From assembly GCA_035454885.1 (NCBI GenBank), contig DATIGE010000075.1, forward strand, positions 1 through 57,879: 57,879 nucleotides of DNA, read 5' to 3'. How positions within the stretch are numbered: the first letter of the stretch is position 1; each line of letters starts with the position of its first letter. Source of the stretch: a bacterium (GTDB lineage Bacteria > UBA10199 > JACPAL01 > GCA-016699445). The notes under the pieces are model-generated. The model was not told the origin of the DNA, did no database searches, and saw only the letters and a program-made list of their open reading frames with translations. This document shows positions 42,037 to 50,639 of the stretch, piece after piece. The translations under genes and the position numbers were made by a program.

Positions 42037-43880
42037 GATGAAGTCTCCTTGTCGTCCATGATTTTCTGGATCCCCTCGACGATGTCGCGGATCTTGAATG
42101 GCTGTCCCTGAACCTTCGGCAGGCTGACGGCGTCCACCAGGTACTCCGCCTTCAGCAGGCGCGAGAGCTGGCCGAGATTCAATTCCGGAACGATGACCGT
42201 CCCGAACCGAGAGAGGATGTCTCCCAAATTTTTCGGAAACGGATTCAGATAACGGATGTGGATGCTGGAGACGGAGAGCCCCTTCTTGCGCATCTTCTCC
42301 ACGGCGGAGGTGATCGCGCCGTAGGTCCCTCCCCAGCCGACGACGAGGATCTCGCCCTCCGGGTCTCCGAAAATCTCCTGCGCGGGGATGTCCTCGGCGA
42401 TGCGGGCGATCTTCTCCGCCCTGAGTTTCATCATGAATTCGTGGTTCGCCGGGTCGTAGCTGACGGTCCCCTGGATATTCTGTTTTTCCAGGCCCCCGAT
42501 CCGGTGCTCAAGCCCCGGAGTCCCCGGAATCGCCCACGGCCGCGAAAGGGTCTTTTCGTCCCGCGAATAGGGGAAAAAGGTCGCCGGGTCGGTCGGATGC
42601 CTGACCTCGATCCGGGGAAGCGTCTCGAGTTCAGGGATCCGCCAGGGTTCCGTGCCGTTCCCGAGGTAGCTGTCCGAAAGATAGATGACCGGCGTCATGA
42701 ACTTGACCGCGATGCGGAAGGCCTCGATCGCCATGTGGAAGCAATCCCCCGACGTGGCCGGAGCGATGACGGCCAACGGGCATTCGGAATGCCGGCCGAA
42801 CATCGCCTGCATGAGGTCCGATTGTTCCGTCTTGGTGGGAAGACCCGTCGACGGTCCGCCCCGTTGGACGTCCACGATCACGAGCGGGAGCTCGGTCATG
42901 ACCGCGAGCCCGATTGCCTCCGCCTTGAGCGATAGCCCGGGTCCGCTCGTTCCGGTCAAACCCAGAAGGCCCGCAAAGGACGCCCCGATCGCCGCCCCGA
43001 TCGCCGCGATCTCGTCCTCCGCCTGGAGCGTCAGGACACCGAAGTTCTTATGCCGGGAGAGTTCGTGAAGGATGTCGGAGGCGGGCGTGATCGGATAGCT
43101 CCCGTAAAAGAGCGGGGTCCCGGCCAACTTTGACGCCGCGACGAATCCCAGGGCCGCCGCCTCGTTGCCGGTGATGTTGCGGTAGAGCCCGGGGGCGATC
43201 TTTGCCGGCGCGACCCGGTAGTGCTTCTTGATGACGTCGGCGGTCTCGCCGTAACTGTAGCCGGCCTTCAGGGCCGTTTCGTTGGCAAGGGCAATCGCCG
43301 GCTTCTTGCCGAATTTCTCGTGGATCCATCCGACCGTCACGTCCATCGGGCGCTGATACAGCCAAAACATGAGCCCCAAGGCGTAGAAATTACGGCAACG
43401 ATCCATCTCCTTCTTGGAAATCCCGCAATCCTTGAGCGCGCTCACCGTCAGCGTCGTGATCGGGATCCTGTAGACGAGGTAGCGCGAGAGGCTCGCGTCT
43501 TCGAGGGGATTGGAGGCGTAACCGGCCTTCGCAAGGTTCTGCTCGTTGAAGGCGTCCTCGTTGATGATGAGAATCCCCCCCTCCGCCACGTCCTTGAGGT
43601 TGGTCTTGAGGGCGGCGGGATTCATCGCCACGAGCACGTTGGGGGAGTCGCCCGGCGTCCGGACGTCGCGGGAGGAAAAATTGATCTGAAAGGCGGAAAC
43701 TCCGGCGAGACTGCCCGCGGGGGCCCGGATCTCCGAGGGGTAATCCGGAAGAGTCGCGATATCGTTGCCCAAGACCGCCGTGGTGCTGGTGAATTGCGAA
43801 CCCGTCAGCTGCATCCCGTCGCCCGAATCCCCCGCAAACCGGATGACGACGTCCTGCAGTTCCTCGACCTCTTTTTTCAT
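42003..43880 (-). CDS. korA: 2-oxoacid:ferredoxin oxidoreductase, fused gamma-alpha subunit
   Basis: A 625-residue partner of KorB. The N-terminal gamma-type domain (about 1-195) starts with VVIRFAGDSGDGMQLTGSQF; the alpha part includes GFVAASKLAGTPLFYGSYPITPASDILHEL, here in separate conserved blocks, and QAEDEIAAIGAAIGASFAG, typical of the pyrimidine-binding domain. The gamma-alpha fusion is the usual arrangement in KorA of many bacteria. Reduced ferredoxin made here could feed NfnAB, encoded nearby. The ATG at 43880 opens the gene; 124 bases separate it from the rubrerythrin-like gene. Confidence 0.93.
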   Translation of the reverse strand: MKKEVEELQDVVIRFAGDSGDGMQLTGSQFTSTTAVLGNDIATLPDYPSEIRAPAGSLAGVSAFQINFSSRDVRTPGDSPNVLVAMNPAALKTNLKDVAEGGILIINEDAFNEQNLAKAGYASNPLEDASLSRYLVYRIPITTLTVSALKDCGISKKEMDRCRNFYALGLMFWLYQRPMDVTVGWIHEKFGKKPAIALANETALKAGYSYGETADVIKKHYRVAPAKIAPGLYRNITGNEAAALGFVAASKLAGTPLFYGSYPITPASDILHELSRHKNFGVLTLQAEDEIAAIGAAIGASFAGLLGLTGTSGPGLSLKAEAIGLAVMTELPLVIVDVQRGGPSTGLPTKTEQSDLMQAMFGRHSECPLAVIAPATSGDCFHMAIEAFRIAVKFMTPVIYLSDSYLGNGTEPWRIPELETLPRIEVRHPTDPATFFPYSRDEKTLSRPWAIPGTPGLEHRIGGLEKQNIQGTVSYDPANHEFMMKLRAEKIARIAEDIPAQEIFGDPEGEILVVGWGGTYGAITSAVEKMRKKGLSVSSIHIRYLNPFPKNLGDILSRFGTVIVPELNLGQLSRLLKAEYLVDAVSLPKVQGQPFKIRDIVEGIQKIMDDKETSSWKARQKARRS

Positions 43881-44004
43881 GCCAGGCTCCCCTCCGGGAG
43901 ACTATTTCTCCTCTTGGACGCGGAATGGTGTATGACGCGGCGCTCCGCGCCCCTATGATCTGCGCTGGCTCGCCGGGTGATCTTCGTCATCCGGCCGGCG
44001 GCCG

Positions 44005-44616
44005 TCAGCGATCCCTCTCCGATTCCAGGATGGCTATGTGCTCCCTCTCCTCCGCGGCCAACTCCTCATAGAGTAGACGCTCGGCGCCCTCCGGAAGGGT
44101 CTTGGATTTTTCCAAGAAAAAATTGAGAGTTCTCATCTCCAGGGTGATCGCGCAGTTGTAAAGGGACCGGAGGTCCCCGGTCTCCGAGAAGAAGCGGAGA
44201 TCGTCGAAAAACGGCCGGGGGATCGGGCCTTTCGCGTCCAGGAACCCCTCCTCGTCCACGTGGAGGTGATACTTTTCGTTCAGCTCCTGGGCGTGCTCCT
44301 TCTCCATGCGGGACATGTTTTCGAAAAAGTCGCTGACCTGGGGATCGTCGACAGCCTCCGCGAGGTGGTGATAGAAATGAACGGCTTCGACCTCGATTTG
44401 GAAGGCCTGCTGCAAGGCGAGCAGCCGTTCCTCCACGGCCGATTCCTTGCCCTCGATTCGCGTCAGATCGCCGCCGCAAAGGCATTTTCCAAAGGGAATC
44501 GCGAAGCCGCGGGTCCTCTTCCGGCAGCGGTTGCACCGCCACTGAAACTCGATCCCCGCGCAACAGATGTAGTCTTCGTCAACCGGCTGATGACACTTGG
44601 GGCACTGCGACGCCAT
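44005..44616 (-). CDS. Rubrerythrin-like ferritin-family protein with N-terminal zinc ribbon
   Basis: A 203-residue cytoplasmic protein. The N-terminus has a treble-Cys region (CPKCH, CC, CNRC, CLC) that looks like one or two zinc-ribbon or rubredoxin-type sites. Residues about 65-203 form a four-helix di-iron domain with E-x-x-H pairs (IEVEAVHFYHH, MEKEHAQE, LEMRTLNFF and EEREHIA). Family members detoxify peroxide or store iron using reduced ferredoxin or NADPH. The start overlaps the NfnB gene by 38 bases, suggesting it draws electrons from that enzyme. CPKCH here is a metal-ribbon motif in a non-exported protein, not haem. Confidence 0.85.
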   Translation of the reverse strand: MASQCPKCHQPVDEDYICCAGIEFQWRCNRCRKRTRGFAIPFGKCLCGGDLTRIEGKESAVEERLLALQQAFQIEVEAVHFYHHLAEAVDDPQVSDFFENMSRMEKEHAQELNEKYHLHVDEEGFLDAKGPIPRPFFDDLRFFSETGDLRSLYNCAITLEMRTLNFFLEKSKTLPEGAERLLYEELAAEEREHIAILESERDR

Positions 44617-46033
44617 CCTTCACCTCCTCCTTGGCGAGTCCGAGATACTTGAGGATCCCGCGCGCGGCGCGGCGGCCCGCCCCGAGCGCCAGGATCACCG
44701 TCGCCGATCCCGTGACGATGTCTCCGCCCGCGAACACGCCGGGCATCGAGGTCATTTGGGTTTCCGGGTCCACTTCGAGATAGCCCCACTTGTTGGTCTT
44801 CAGCCCCGGCGTGCTCCGGCTGATGATCGGGTTGGTCACCGTCCCCAGGCCGTACACCACGGTGTCCGCCTTGAACCGGAATTCGGATCCCGGAACGGGA
44901 CGCGGCGACCGTCGTCCGCTCTCGTCCGGTTCCCCCAGTTCCATCCGCACGCATTCCATCTCGACGACGCTGCCCTTCTCGTCGCCAAGCAGGCGGACCG
45001 GATTGGTCAGCCAGCGGAACACGATCCCCTCTTCGGTCGCGTGCCGCAACTCCTCCACGCGGGCGGGCGACTCCTTCTCCGTCCTGCGGTAAACGATGGA
45101 CACCTCCTCCGCTCCCATGCGCAGAGCCGTCCGGGCCGTATCGAGGGCCGTGTTGCCGGCGCCGATTACTGCCACGTGTGTTCCCATCCCGACCGGCGTA
45201 TCGGCCCGCTGAAACCCGTCCATGAGATTCACCCGGGTCAGGAACTCGTTGGCGCTCATGACGCCGTTCAAGTGCTCCCCGGGGATTCCCATGAATTTCG
45301 GCAGTCCCGCGCCCGTGCCGATGAAGACCGCGTCGTAGCCCTTTTCCGCCAGCAATTGCTCGATGGAGAAGATCTTGCCGATCACCTTGTTAAACTCGAT
45401 ATGGACCCCCATGCGGAGAAGGGCCTCGATCTCCTCCTGGATCACCGCGCGCGAAAGCCGGAACGGGGGAATGCCGTAGGAGAGGACGCCGCCCGCCTCG
45501 TGTAGCGCCTCGAATATCGTCACCTCGAATCCGGCCCGCGCCAGATCGTGGGCGCAGGCGATGCCCGCCGGACCCGATCCGACGATCGCGGCTTTTTTGC
45601 CGATCCGCGCGATCGTCTCCCTCTCCTTCAAGCCGTTTTGGATCGCCCAGTCGCCGACGAACCGCTCGAGGTGCCCGATGGCGACCGGATCTCCTTTCCG
45701 GCCGACGACGCACTTCTCCTCGCACTGAATCTCCTGGGGACAGACGCGCCCGCAGACGGCGGGGAGGGGATTGGAGGCGCGCAGAACCTGATAGGCCCCC
45801 GGCATGTCTCCCTCGCCGATCTTCTTGATGAATTGGGGGATGTCGATCGCGACGGGGCAACCCTGAACGCAGAGCGGCTTCTTGCAGAAGAGGCACCGGT
45901 CGGCCTCCAGCTTCGCCATGTCGGGATCGTAGCCGCAGTTGACCTCTTCGAAGTTGCTCCGCCTTTCCTGCGGAGGAAGCTCCTGCATCTTGACGCGGTC
46001 GACCCGGATCTTCTTGCCGCGCGGCTCGCTCAA
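44579..46033 (-). CDS. nfnB: NfnB-like NADPH-binding subunit of ferredoxin:NADP oxidoreductase
   Basis: A 484-residue iron-sulfur flavoprotein of the glutamate-synthase small-subunit family. N-terminal cluster Cys (CLFCKKPLCVQGCP; CGRVCPQEIQCEEKC) precede an FAD domain (AIVGSGPAGIACAHDLA) and an NADPH domain (AVIGAGNTALDTARTALRMGAEE, here the GxGxxA type). With the NfnA gene directly upstream it fits the electron-bifurcating NADH-dependent ferredoxin:NADP reductase better than glutamate synthase, for which no large subunit is nearby. The start is TTG 46033, overlapping the nfnA stop (TTGA) behind AAGGGGG; ATG 45988 is the first ATG. Confidence 0.88.
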   Translation of the reverse strand: MSEPRGKKIRVDRVKMQELPPQERRSNFEEVNCGYDPDMAKLEADRCLFCKKPLCVQGCPVAIDIPQFIKKIGEGDMPGAYQVLRASNPLPAVCGRVCPQEIQCEEKCVVGRKGDPVAIGHLERFVGDWAIQNGLKERETIARIGKKAAIVGSGPAGIACAHDLARAGFEVTIFEALHEAGGVLSYGIPPFRLSRAVIQEEIEALLRMGVHIEFNKVIGKIFSIEQLLAEKGYDAVFIGTGAGLPKFMGIPGEHLNGVMSANEFLTRVNLMDGFQRADTPVGMGTHVAVIGAGNTALDTARTALRMGAEEVSIVYRRTEKESPARVEELRHATEEGIVFRWLTNPVRLLGDEKGSVVEMECVRMELGEPDESGRRSPRPVPGSEFRFKADTVVYGLGTVTNPIISRSTPGLKTNKWGYLEVDPETQMTSMPGVFAGGDIVTGSATVILALGAGRRAARGILKYLGLAKEEVKDGVAVPQVSSAG

Positions 46034-46884
46034 GCGAGAACCCCCTTCTTTTTCAGGCGGCACTCCGACCGGTATTTTTCGAGGGACGCGTGCTCCTCCG
46101 TCCGAAACCTGTTTTGGCGGATCTTCATCTCCTTGAAATCGACCTTGTGGGCGTCCATGTCGGGCCCGTCCACGCAGGCGAAGAGGACCCTTCCGTCGAC
46201 GGTGACGCGGCAGGAGCCGCACATGCCGATGCCGTCGACCATGATCGAGTTCATGGAGGCGAAGGTCGGGATCTTTTTCGGGCGCGTCGCCTCCGCGACC
46301 GCCTCCATCATCCCCAGGGGACCGACCGTGAAGACTTCGTCGATCACCGCCTCGCCCGCCACGACCCGCCTCAAGGCGTCGACGGTCGTCCCCTTTTCCC
46401 CGGCGGAACCGTCCTCCGTCATCAGAATCAGCCGGTCGCTGAATTCCTGAAAACGATCCTTCCAGAAGATTTCCTGGGTGTTGCGGAACCCGATGACCGT
46501 CGTGGTCCGGTTTCCGGCCTCCTTGAAGGCCCTCAAGACCGGATAGACCGGCGCGACGCCCAGCCCCCCGCCGACCAGGACGACGTGTCCCCTTTTTTCA
46601 ACGTGGGTCGGAGAGCCCAGCGGGCCGATGAAATCGAGGAATTCCCGGCCTTCGGCGTAGGTCGACATCTCCTCGGTGGTCTTGCCGACGACCTTGACCA
46701 CCATGGTGACCGTTCCTCCGGTCCGGTCGAAGTCGGCGACGGTGAGGGGGATCCTCTCTCCCCCCTCGTGCAGCCGGACCATCACGAATTGCCCCGGCCG
46801 GGCGGCCCGCGCCACGTCCGGCGCCCGAACCTCCCACAGGAACGTGGTCGGCGCGAAGACCTCCTTATGGACGATGGGGAACAC
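46030..46884 (-). CDS. nfnA: NfnA-like FAD/[2Fe-2S] subunit
   Basis: A 284-residue ferredoxin-NADP reductase-type subunit (also called sulfide dehydrogenase beta). FAD-binding domain (RIPLTVADF in the RxxxS/T-x-A position), NAD-binding VVLVGGGLGVAPVYPVLRAF, split into family blocks, and a C-terminal [2Fe-2S] site with CGSC and FACVDGP. It pairs with NfnB. A C-terminal basic tail of about 35 residues follows the cluster. The start is GTG 46884 with GAGG seven bases upstream, one base after the citrate synthase stop. Confidence 0.9.
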   Translation of the reverse strand: MFPIVHKEVFAPTTFLWEVRAPDVARAARPGQFVMVRLHEGGERIPLTVADFDRTGGTVTMVVKVVGKTTEEMSTYAEGREFLDFIGPLGSPTHVEKRGHVVLVGGGLGVAPVYPVLRAFKEAGNRTTTVIGFRNTQEIFWKDRFQEFSDRLILMTEDGSAGEKGTTVDALRRVVAGEAVIDEVFTVGPLGMMEAVAEATRPKKIPTFASMNSIMVDGIGMCGSCRVTVDGRVLFACVDGPDMDAHKVDFKEMKIRQNRFRTEEHASLEKYRSECRLKKKGVLA

Positions 46885-46885
46885 G

Positions 46886-48178
46886 TCAGGACCTCATTTC
46901 CAGGGGGACGAAATCCCGCTTGCCCGCGCCGGTGTAGATCTGCCTCGGCCGCGCGATCTTTTGCTCGGGATCCAGAAGCATTTCCTCCCATTGCGCGAGC
47001 CACCCCGTCGTCCGCGCGATCGCGAAGAGGACCGGGAAGATTTCCACGGGGAATCCCATCGCCTGGTAGATGAGCCCCGAATAGAAGTCGACGTTGGGAT
47101 AGAGCTTCCTCTTGATGAAATACTCGTCCTCGAGGGCGATTTTTTCCAACTCCAAGGCGATGTCGAGCAGGGGATTGGTCCCCGTCACATCGAAGACCTC
47201 GTGGGCCAGACGCTTGATGATCTTCGCCCGCGGGTCGTAATTCTTGTAGATCCGGTGTCCGAAGCCCATCAGCTTCTTCTCCCCACCCACCACCGCCTTC
47301 AGAAACGCGGGGATCTTGTCGCGGGCACCGATCTGCCTGAGCATGACGAGGACCTCTTCGTTGGCGCCCCCGTGCAGGGGGCCGTAGAGCGTGGCGGCCG
47401 CGGCCGACGTGGCGGTGAACGGATCGATCCTCGAGCTCCCCACGCAGCGCATGACGTTGGTGCTGGCGTTTTGCTCGTGGTCGGCGTGGAGGATGAAGAG
47501 GACGTCGAGGGCCTTTTCGAGGACGCGGTGGGAGACGTATCTCGGCTCGACCATCCGGAACATCATGTTCAGGAAGTTCCCGACGTAGGTCAGATCGTTG
47601 TCGGGCTGGACGTAAGGGAGCCCCCGGCTGTGCCGGTAGCTGTAGGCGGCCAGGGTGATGATCTTGCCGATGAGACGAATCTTCTGAAGATGCCTGGATT
47701 CGGCGTCTGCGATGTTCTTGGCGTCCTTGTAGAATGTGGAGAGGGCGGCGAGCGTGCTGACCAGGATCCCCATCGGGTGGGCGTCGTAATGAAAGCCGTC
47801 CATGAACGTCTTCACGTTCTCATGGACCATCGTGTGCCGCGTGATCTCTTCGGTCCAATCGGCGAGCTGACGCTTCGTGGGCAACTCGCCTTGCAAGATG
47901 AGATAGGACACTTCCAGGTAGGTGCTCTGCTCGGCCAGCTGCTCGATCGGATAGCCCCGATACCGGAGGATCCCCTTGTCGCCGTCGATATACGTGATGG
48001 CGCTCCGGCACGTGGCCGTATTCAAGAGGGCGGGGTCGTACGTGAAAAGGCCCGGACCGTCGGCTGCGGGCTTCATCTTGGCGAATTCCGTCGCGCGGAT
48101 CGCCCCGTTCTCGATGGGAATCTCGCAACGAGACCCGTTCCGGGAGTCTTCGACGATGAGCTTGTCTTGCGGCGTCAT
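46886..48178 (-). CDS. gltA: Citrate synthase
   Basis: TCA-cycle enzyme condensing acetyl-CoA and oxaloacetate; 430 residues, the length of the hexameric type-II family. Conserved segments: HADHEQNASTNVMR, YGPLHGGANEEV (catalytic His), KKLMGFGHRIYKNYDPRA and YPNVDFYSGLIYQ with the catalytic Asp. The N-terminal 50-residue domain with C-x-S-x-I-T-Y-I-D-G-D-x-G-I-L-x-Y-R-G-Y-P is intact. The ATG at 48178 lies 15 bases after the hydroxyacyl-CoA dehydrogenase stop; GGGAGG precedes it. It is co-directional with nfnAB and hbd, so probably in one transcript. Confidence 0.96.
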   Translation of the reverse strand: MTPQDKLIVEDSRNGSRCEIPIENGAIRATEFAKMKPAADGPGLFTYDPALLNTATCRSAITYIDGDKGILRYRGYPIEQLAEQSTYLEVSYLILQGELPTKRQLADWTEEITRHTMVHENVKTFMDGFHYDAHPMGILVSTLAALSTFYKDAKNIADAESRHLQKIRLIGKIITLAAYSYRHSRGLPYVQPDNDLTYVGNFLNMMFRMVEPRYVSHRVLEKALDVLFILHADHEQNASTNVMRCVGSSRIDPFTATSAAAATLYGPLHGGANEEVLVMLRQIGARDKIPAFLKAVVGGEKKLMGFGHRIYKNYDPRAKIIKRLAHEVFDVTGTNPLLDIALELEKIALEDEYFIKRKLYPNVDFYSGLIYQAMGFPVEIFPVLFAIARTTGWLAQWEEMLLDPEQKIARPRQIYTGAGKRDFVPLEMRS

Positions 48179-48193
48179 AGGGGGCCTCCCTTC

Positions 48194-49039
48194 CTAGGAG
48201 TACGTGTAAAAACCCCTCCCCGTCTTCCGTCCCAACCAACCGGCATCGACATATTGCTTCAGGAGGGGACAAGGTTTGAATTTGTCGCCGAACGACGCGT
48301 GAAAAACCTCCAGGACCGAGAGAACGGTGTCGAGTCCGACCAGATCCGCCAAGGCCAGGGGACCCATCGGTTGATGGGCCCCGAGCTTCATCGCGGCGTC
48401 GATCTCCTCGGCCGTCCCGATGCCCTGATAGAGGGCGCAGATCGCCTCATTGATCATGGGGACCAGGATCCGGTTCACGATGAAACCGGCGGAATCCTTG
48501 GAAAGGACGGTCACCTTCCCCATTTTTTCGGCGAGCGCCTTCGTCTGGCGATAGGTCTCGTCCGACGTCTGCAGACCCCGGATGACTTCCACCAGTTCCA
48601 TCATCGGAACCGGATTCATGAAGTGCATGCCGATCACGCGATCCGGCCGCTTCGTCTTTCCGGCGATCCTCGTGATGGAGATGGACGACGTGTTGGAAGC
48701 GAGGCAGACCTCCGGGCGGCAGACGCGATCGAGCTCCTCAAAAACGCCGAACTTGAGCGGTTCGTTTTCCGTCGCGGCCTCGATGATGAAATCGCAGGAA
48801 GACAGATCGCCCATGCGGCTGGAGGTCCGGATCCTCCGCAAGACCGCCTGCGGGTCCTGAACCTTGCCCTTTTCCGCCAGTTTCGCGAGGGACTTCTCGA
48901 TGCCCTTGGACGCCTTTTGGAGGATCTCTTCCTTGAGATCGACCAGAAGGACGTTCAGACCGGCCTGGGCCCCCGCCTGGGCGATCCCGGCGCCCATTTG
49001 TCCCGCACCGACGACCCCTAAATTCTGTATGTCTTTAAT
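48194..49039 (-). CDS. hbd: 3-hydroxybutyryl-CoA dehydrogenase, apparent ATT start
   Basis: NAD(P)-dependent oxidation of 3-hydroxyacyl-CoA. Visible: Rossmann start LGVVGAGQMGAGIAQ, NTSSISITRIA, the catalytic HFMNPVPMMELVE and KDSAGFIVNRI, and C-terminal GRKTGRGFY. The first ATG in frame (48997) is inside the nucleotide-binding loop and would destroy it. The frame is open upstream only to a TAA, with no ATG, GTG or TTG. The ATT at 49037-49039, five bases after GAGG, gives MKDIQNLGVVGAGQMG, exactly the family N-terminus, and a normal length of 281 residues. Confidence 0.88.
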   Translation of the reverse strand: MKDIQNLGVVGAGQMGAGIAQAGAQAGLNVLLVDLKEEILQKASKGIEKSLAKLAEKGKVQDPQAVLRRIRTSSRMGDLSSCDFIIEAATENEPLKFGVFEELDRVCRPEVCLASNTSSISITRIAGKTKRPDRVIGMHFMNPVPMMELVEVIRGLQTSDETYRQTKALAEKMGKVTVLSKDSAGFIVNRILVPMINEAICALYQGIGTAEEIDAAMKLGAHQPMGPLALADLVGLDTVLSVLEVFHASFGDKFKPCPLLKQYVDAGWLGRKTGRGFYTYS

Positions 49040-49192
49040 AAAAACCTCGATTCCGCTTTATAAATCCATTGCCGCACGCCCCGGCGGAAAGCGGTATGAC
49101 TTCAATCAGGCGGGGGGCTGATCGTTGTCAGCGGCGGGGACGGATCAAGCCGCGACGGACGTCCCGGCGAGGGAATGAGACGAGACGATGAG

Positions 49193-49570
49193 TTAGACGG
49201 AGAAACTATGTCCGCACCCGCAAGAGCCGGACGCGTTCGGGTTCTGCACGACGAAACCCGATCCCCGGAAATCCTCCACCCAGTCGACCGTTGCGCCCTT
49301 GAGGTAAGGGAAGCTCACCGGATCGAGCACCACCTTGACGCCGCCGACCTCGGAGATCTGGTCGTCGTCGCGCTGCTCGTCGAAGGTGAATCCGTATTGG
49401 AAACCCGAACAGCCGCCGCCCTGAACGTAGACGCGCAGGTGCTTGCCCTCGGCGTCCTTGTTGGTCGTCGCGAAGGCCTTCACCTTTTCCACCGCCTTTT
49501 CGGTCAAGTTGATCAGTACCCCCGGCGGGACCTGGGGGATCGTATGCGCGGCTTCGGTGGCGGCTTCCAT
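49193..49570 (-). CDS. erpA: ErpA/IscA-type iron-sulfur cluster carrier
   Basis: A-type carrier delivering Fe-S clusters to apoproteins; 125 residues. The three ligand Cys are present: GGGCSGFQYGF and the C-terminal GSCGCGHSF. The preceding N-terminal 18 residues (MEAATEAAHTIPQVPPGV) are an extension. A textbook sigma-70 promoter lies upstream (49600-49629) and AAGGAG precedes the ATG. It would serve the many Fe-S proteins of this region. The 153 bases between its stop and the hbd start hold no gene that I can see. Confidence 0.93.
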   Translation of the reverse strand: MEAATEAAHTIPQVPPGVLINLTEKAVEKVKAFATTNKDAEGKHLRVYVQGGGCSGFQYGFTFDEQRDDDQISEVGGVKVVLDPVSFPYLKGATVDWVEDFRGSGFVVQNPNASGSCGCGHSFSV

Positions 49571-49599
49571 GGATTTTCTCCTTGTCTGTCTCTGGTTAA

Positions 49600-49629
49600 A
49601 CTATAATGATTACGGACCAATTGTGTCAA
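49600..49629 (-). promoter_or_regulatory. Sigma-70 promoter of erpA
   Basis: Minus strand: TTGACA (49624-49629), an 18-base spacer, TATAGT (49600-49605). The -35 is a perfect consensus and the -10 has one mismatch. It predicts a 5' leader of about 20 bases before the ATG at 49570. Confidence 0.75.
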
Positions 49630-49645
49630 GCAAGCGCGTTCAAAC

Positions 49646-50638
49646 ATGAAAATCCTCGTCACCGGCGCCACGGGATTCGTCGGCTCCCACGTCGTCCGAA
49701 AACTCCTCGCCGCGGGTCACACCGTCCGCATCCTCCGCCGGCAAGGCTCGTCGACCAAGATGCTCGAAGGCCTGCCGGTCGAAACGGCGATCGGCGACGT
49801 GACGGAACGCGATCCCGTCTTCAAGGCGGTCGACGGCTGCGAGGCGGTCTTTCACGTGGCGGGACACGTCTCCTTCTGGAGCGGCGCGCGGGAGGCCCAA
49901 AACAAGATCAACATCGACGGCACCCGGAACGCCGTCGAGGCCTGCCTTCATCACAAGGTCAGGCGCCTGGTCCACACGAGCTCGATCGCTGCGATCGGAC
50001 ACGCGCGCGACGGGGAGATCGGCGACGAGACGATCCCCTACAACTGGTGGCCCTACCGCCTGAACTACAACAACTCAAAGTACCGCGCCGAGGAGGAGGT
50101 CCGGCGTGGCATCGAAAAAGAGCTCAACGCCGTCATCGTCAATCCGGCGATCGTCTTCGGGGCCGGCGACGTGAACCTCAACGCCGGCGCCATCGTTTTT
50201 CAGGCGGCCCGCGGCCGTCTCAAGGTCGTTCCGCGCGGGGGCGGCTGCACCTGCTCGGTGGAGGACGTGGCCGAGGGGCATGTCCTGGCGTTCGAAAAGG
50301 GAAAGACCGGCGAGCGTTACATCCTGGGCGGCGAGAATTACACGTGGAAGGACTTATTCACGATGATCAGCGAGGTGGTCGGCCAACCGCCGCCGAAAAT
50401 CTCCATTCCGGACTCCGCTCTGAAGGCGTTCGGCTTCTTCTCCGACGCCGTCTCCCGGGTCACCCACAAGGAGCCCGCGGTCACGCCGGAAACGGCCCGT
50501 ATCACACCCCTGAAGGTCTTTTATTCGTCGGACAAGGCCATCCGCGAGCTGGGATACAAGGTAAGCCCTTTCCGGGACACGATCCGGCAGACCTATGAGT
50601 GGTATCTGGCGAACGGCTACATCAAATCGTCGATCTGA
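49646..50638 (+). CDS. NAD-dependent epimerase/dehydratase (HpnA-like extended SDR)
   Basis: Extended SDR of 330 residues. The N-terminus KILVTGATGFVGSHVVRKLL carries TGxxGxxG; NAD-binding continues with VFHVAGHVSFW; the catalytic motif is Y-x-x-x-K in YNNSKYRAEEE. The NINGTRNAVEA-type helix (NIDGTRNAVEACLHHKVRRLVHTSS, in blocks) is typical of dihydroflavonol reductase and hopanoid-associated sugar epimerase relatives. The substrate is unknown. No squalene-hopene cyclase is in the window, so a hopanoid role is only suggested. Divergent from erpA by 75 bases; no clear ribosome-binding site. Confidence 0.85.
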   Translation: MKILVTGATGFVGSHVVRKLLAAGHTVRILRRQGSSTKMLEGLPVETAIGDVTERDPVFKAVDGCEAVFHVAGHVSFWSGAREAQNKINIDGTRNAVEACLHHKVRRLVHTSSIAAIGHARDGEIGDETIPYNWWPYRLNYNNSKYRAEEEVRRGIEKELNAVIVNPAIVFGAGDVNLNAGAIVFQAARGRLKVVPRGGGCTCSVEDVAEGHVLAFEKGKTGERYILGGENYTWKDLFTMISEVVGQPPPKISIPDSALKAFGFFSDAVSRVTHKEPAVTPETARITPLKVFYSSDKAIRELGYKVSPFRDTIRQTYEWYLANGYIKSSI

Positions 50639-50639
50639 T

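Noticed and set aside
44579-44616. CPKCH near the N-terminus of the rubrerythrin-like protein as a haem c site
   Set aside because: The protein has no export signal and the motif is part of a Cys-rich metal ribbon; haem c is attached only outside the cytoplasm.
44579-46033. Small subunit of NADPH glutamate synthase
   Set aside because: No large subunit gene is near, while an NfnA-type partner lies directly upstream with overlapping codons; NfnAB fits better.
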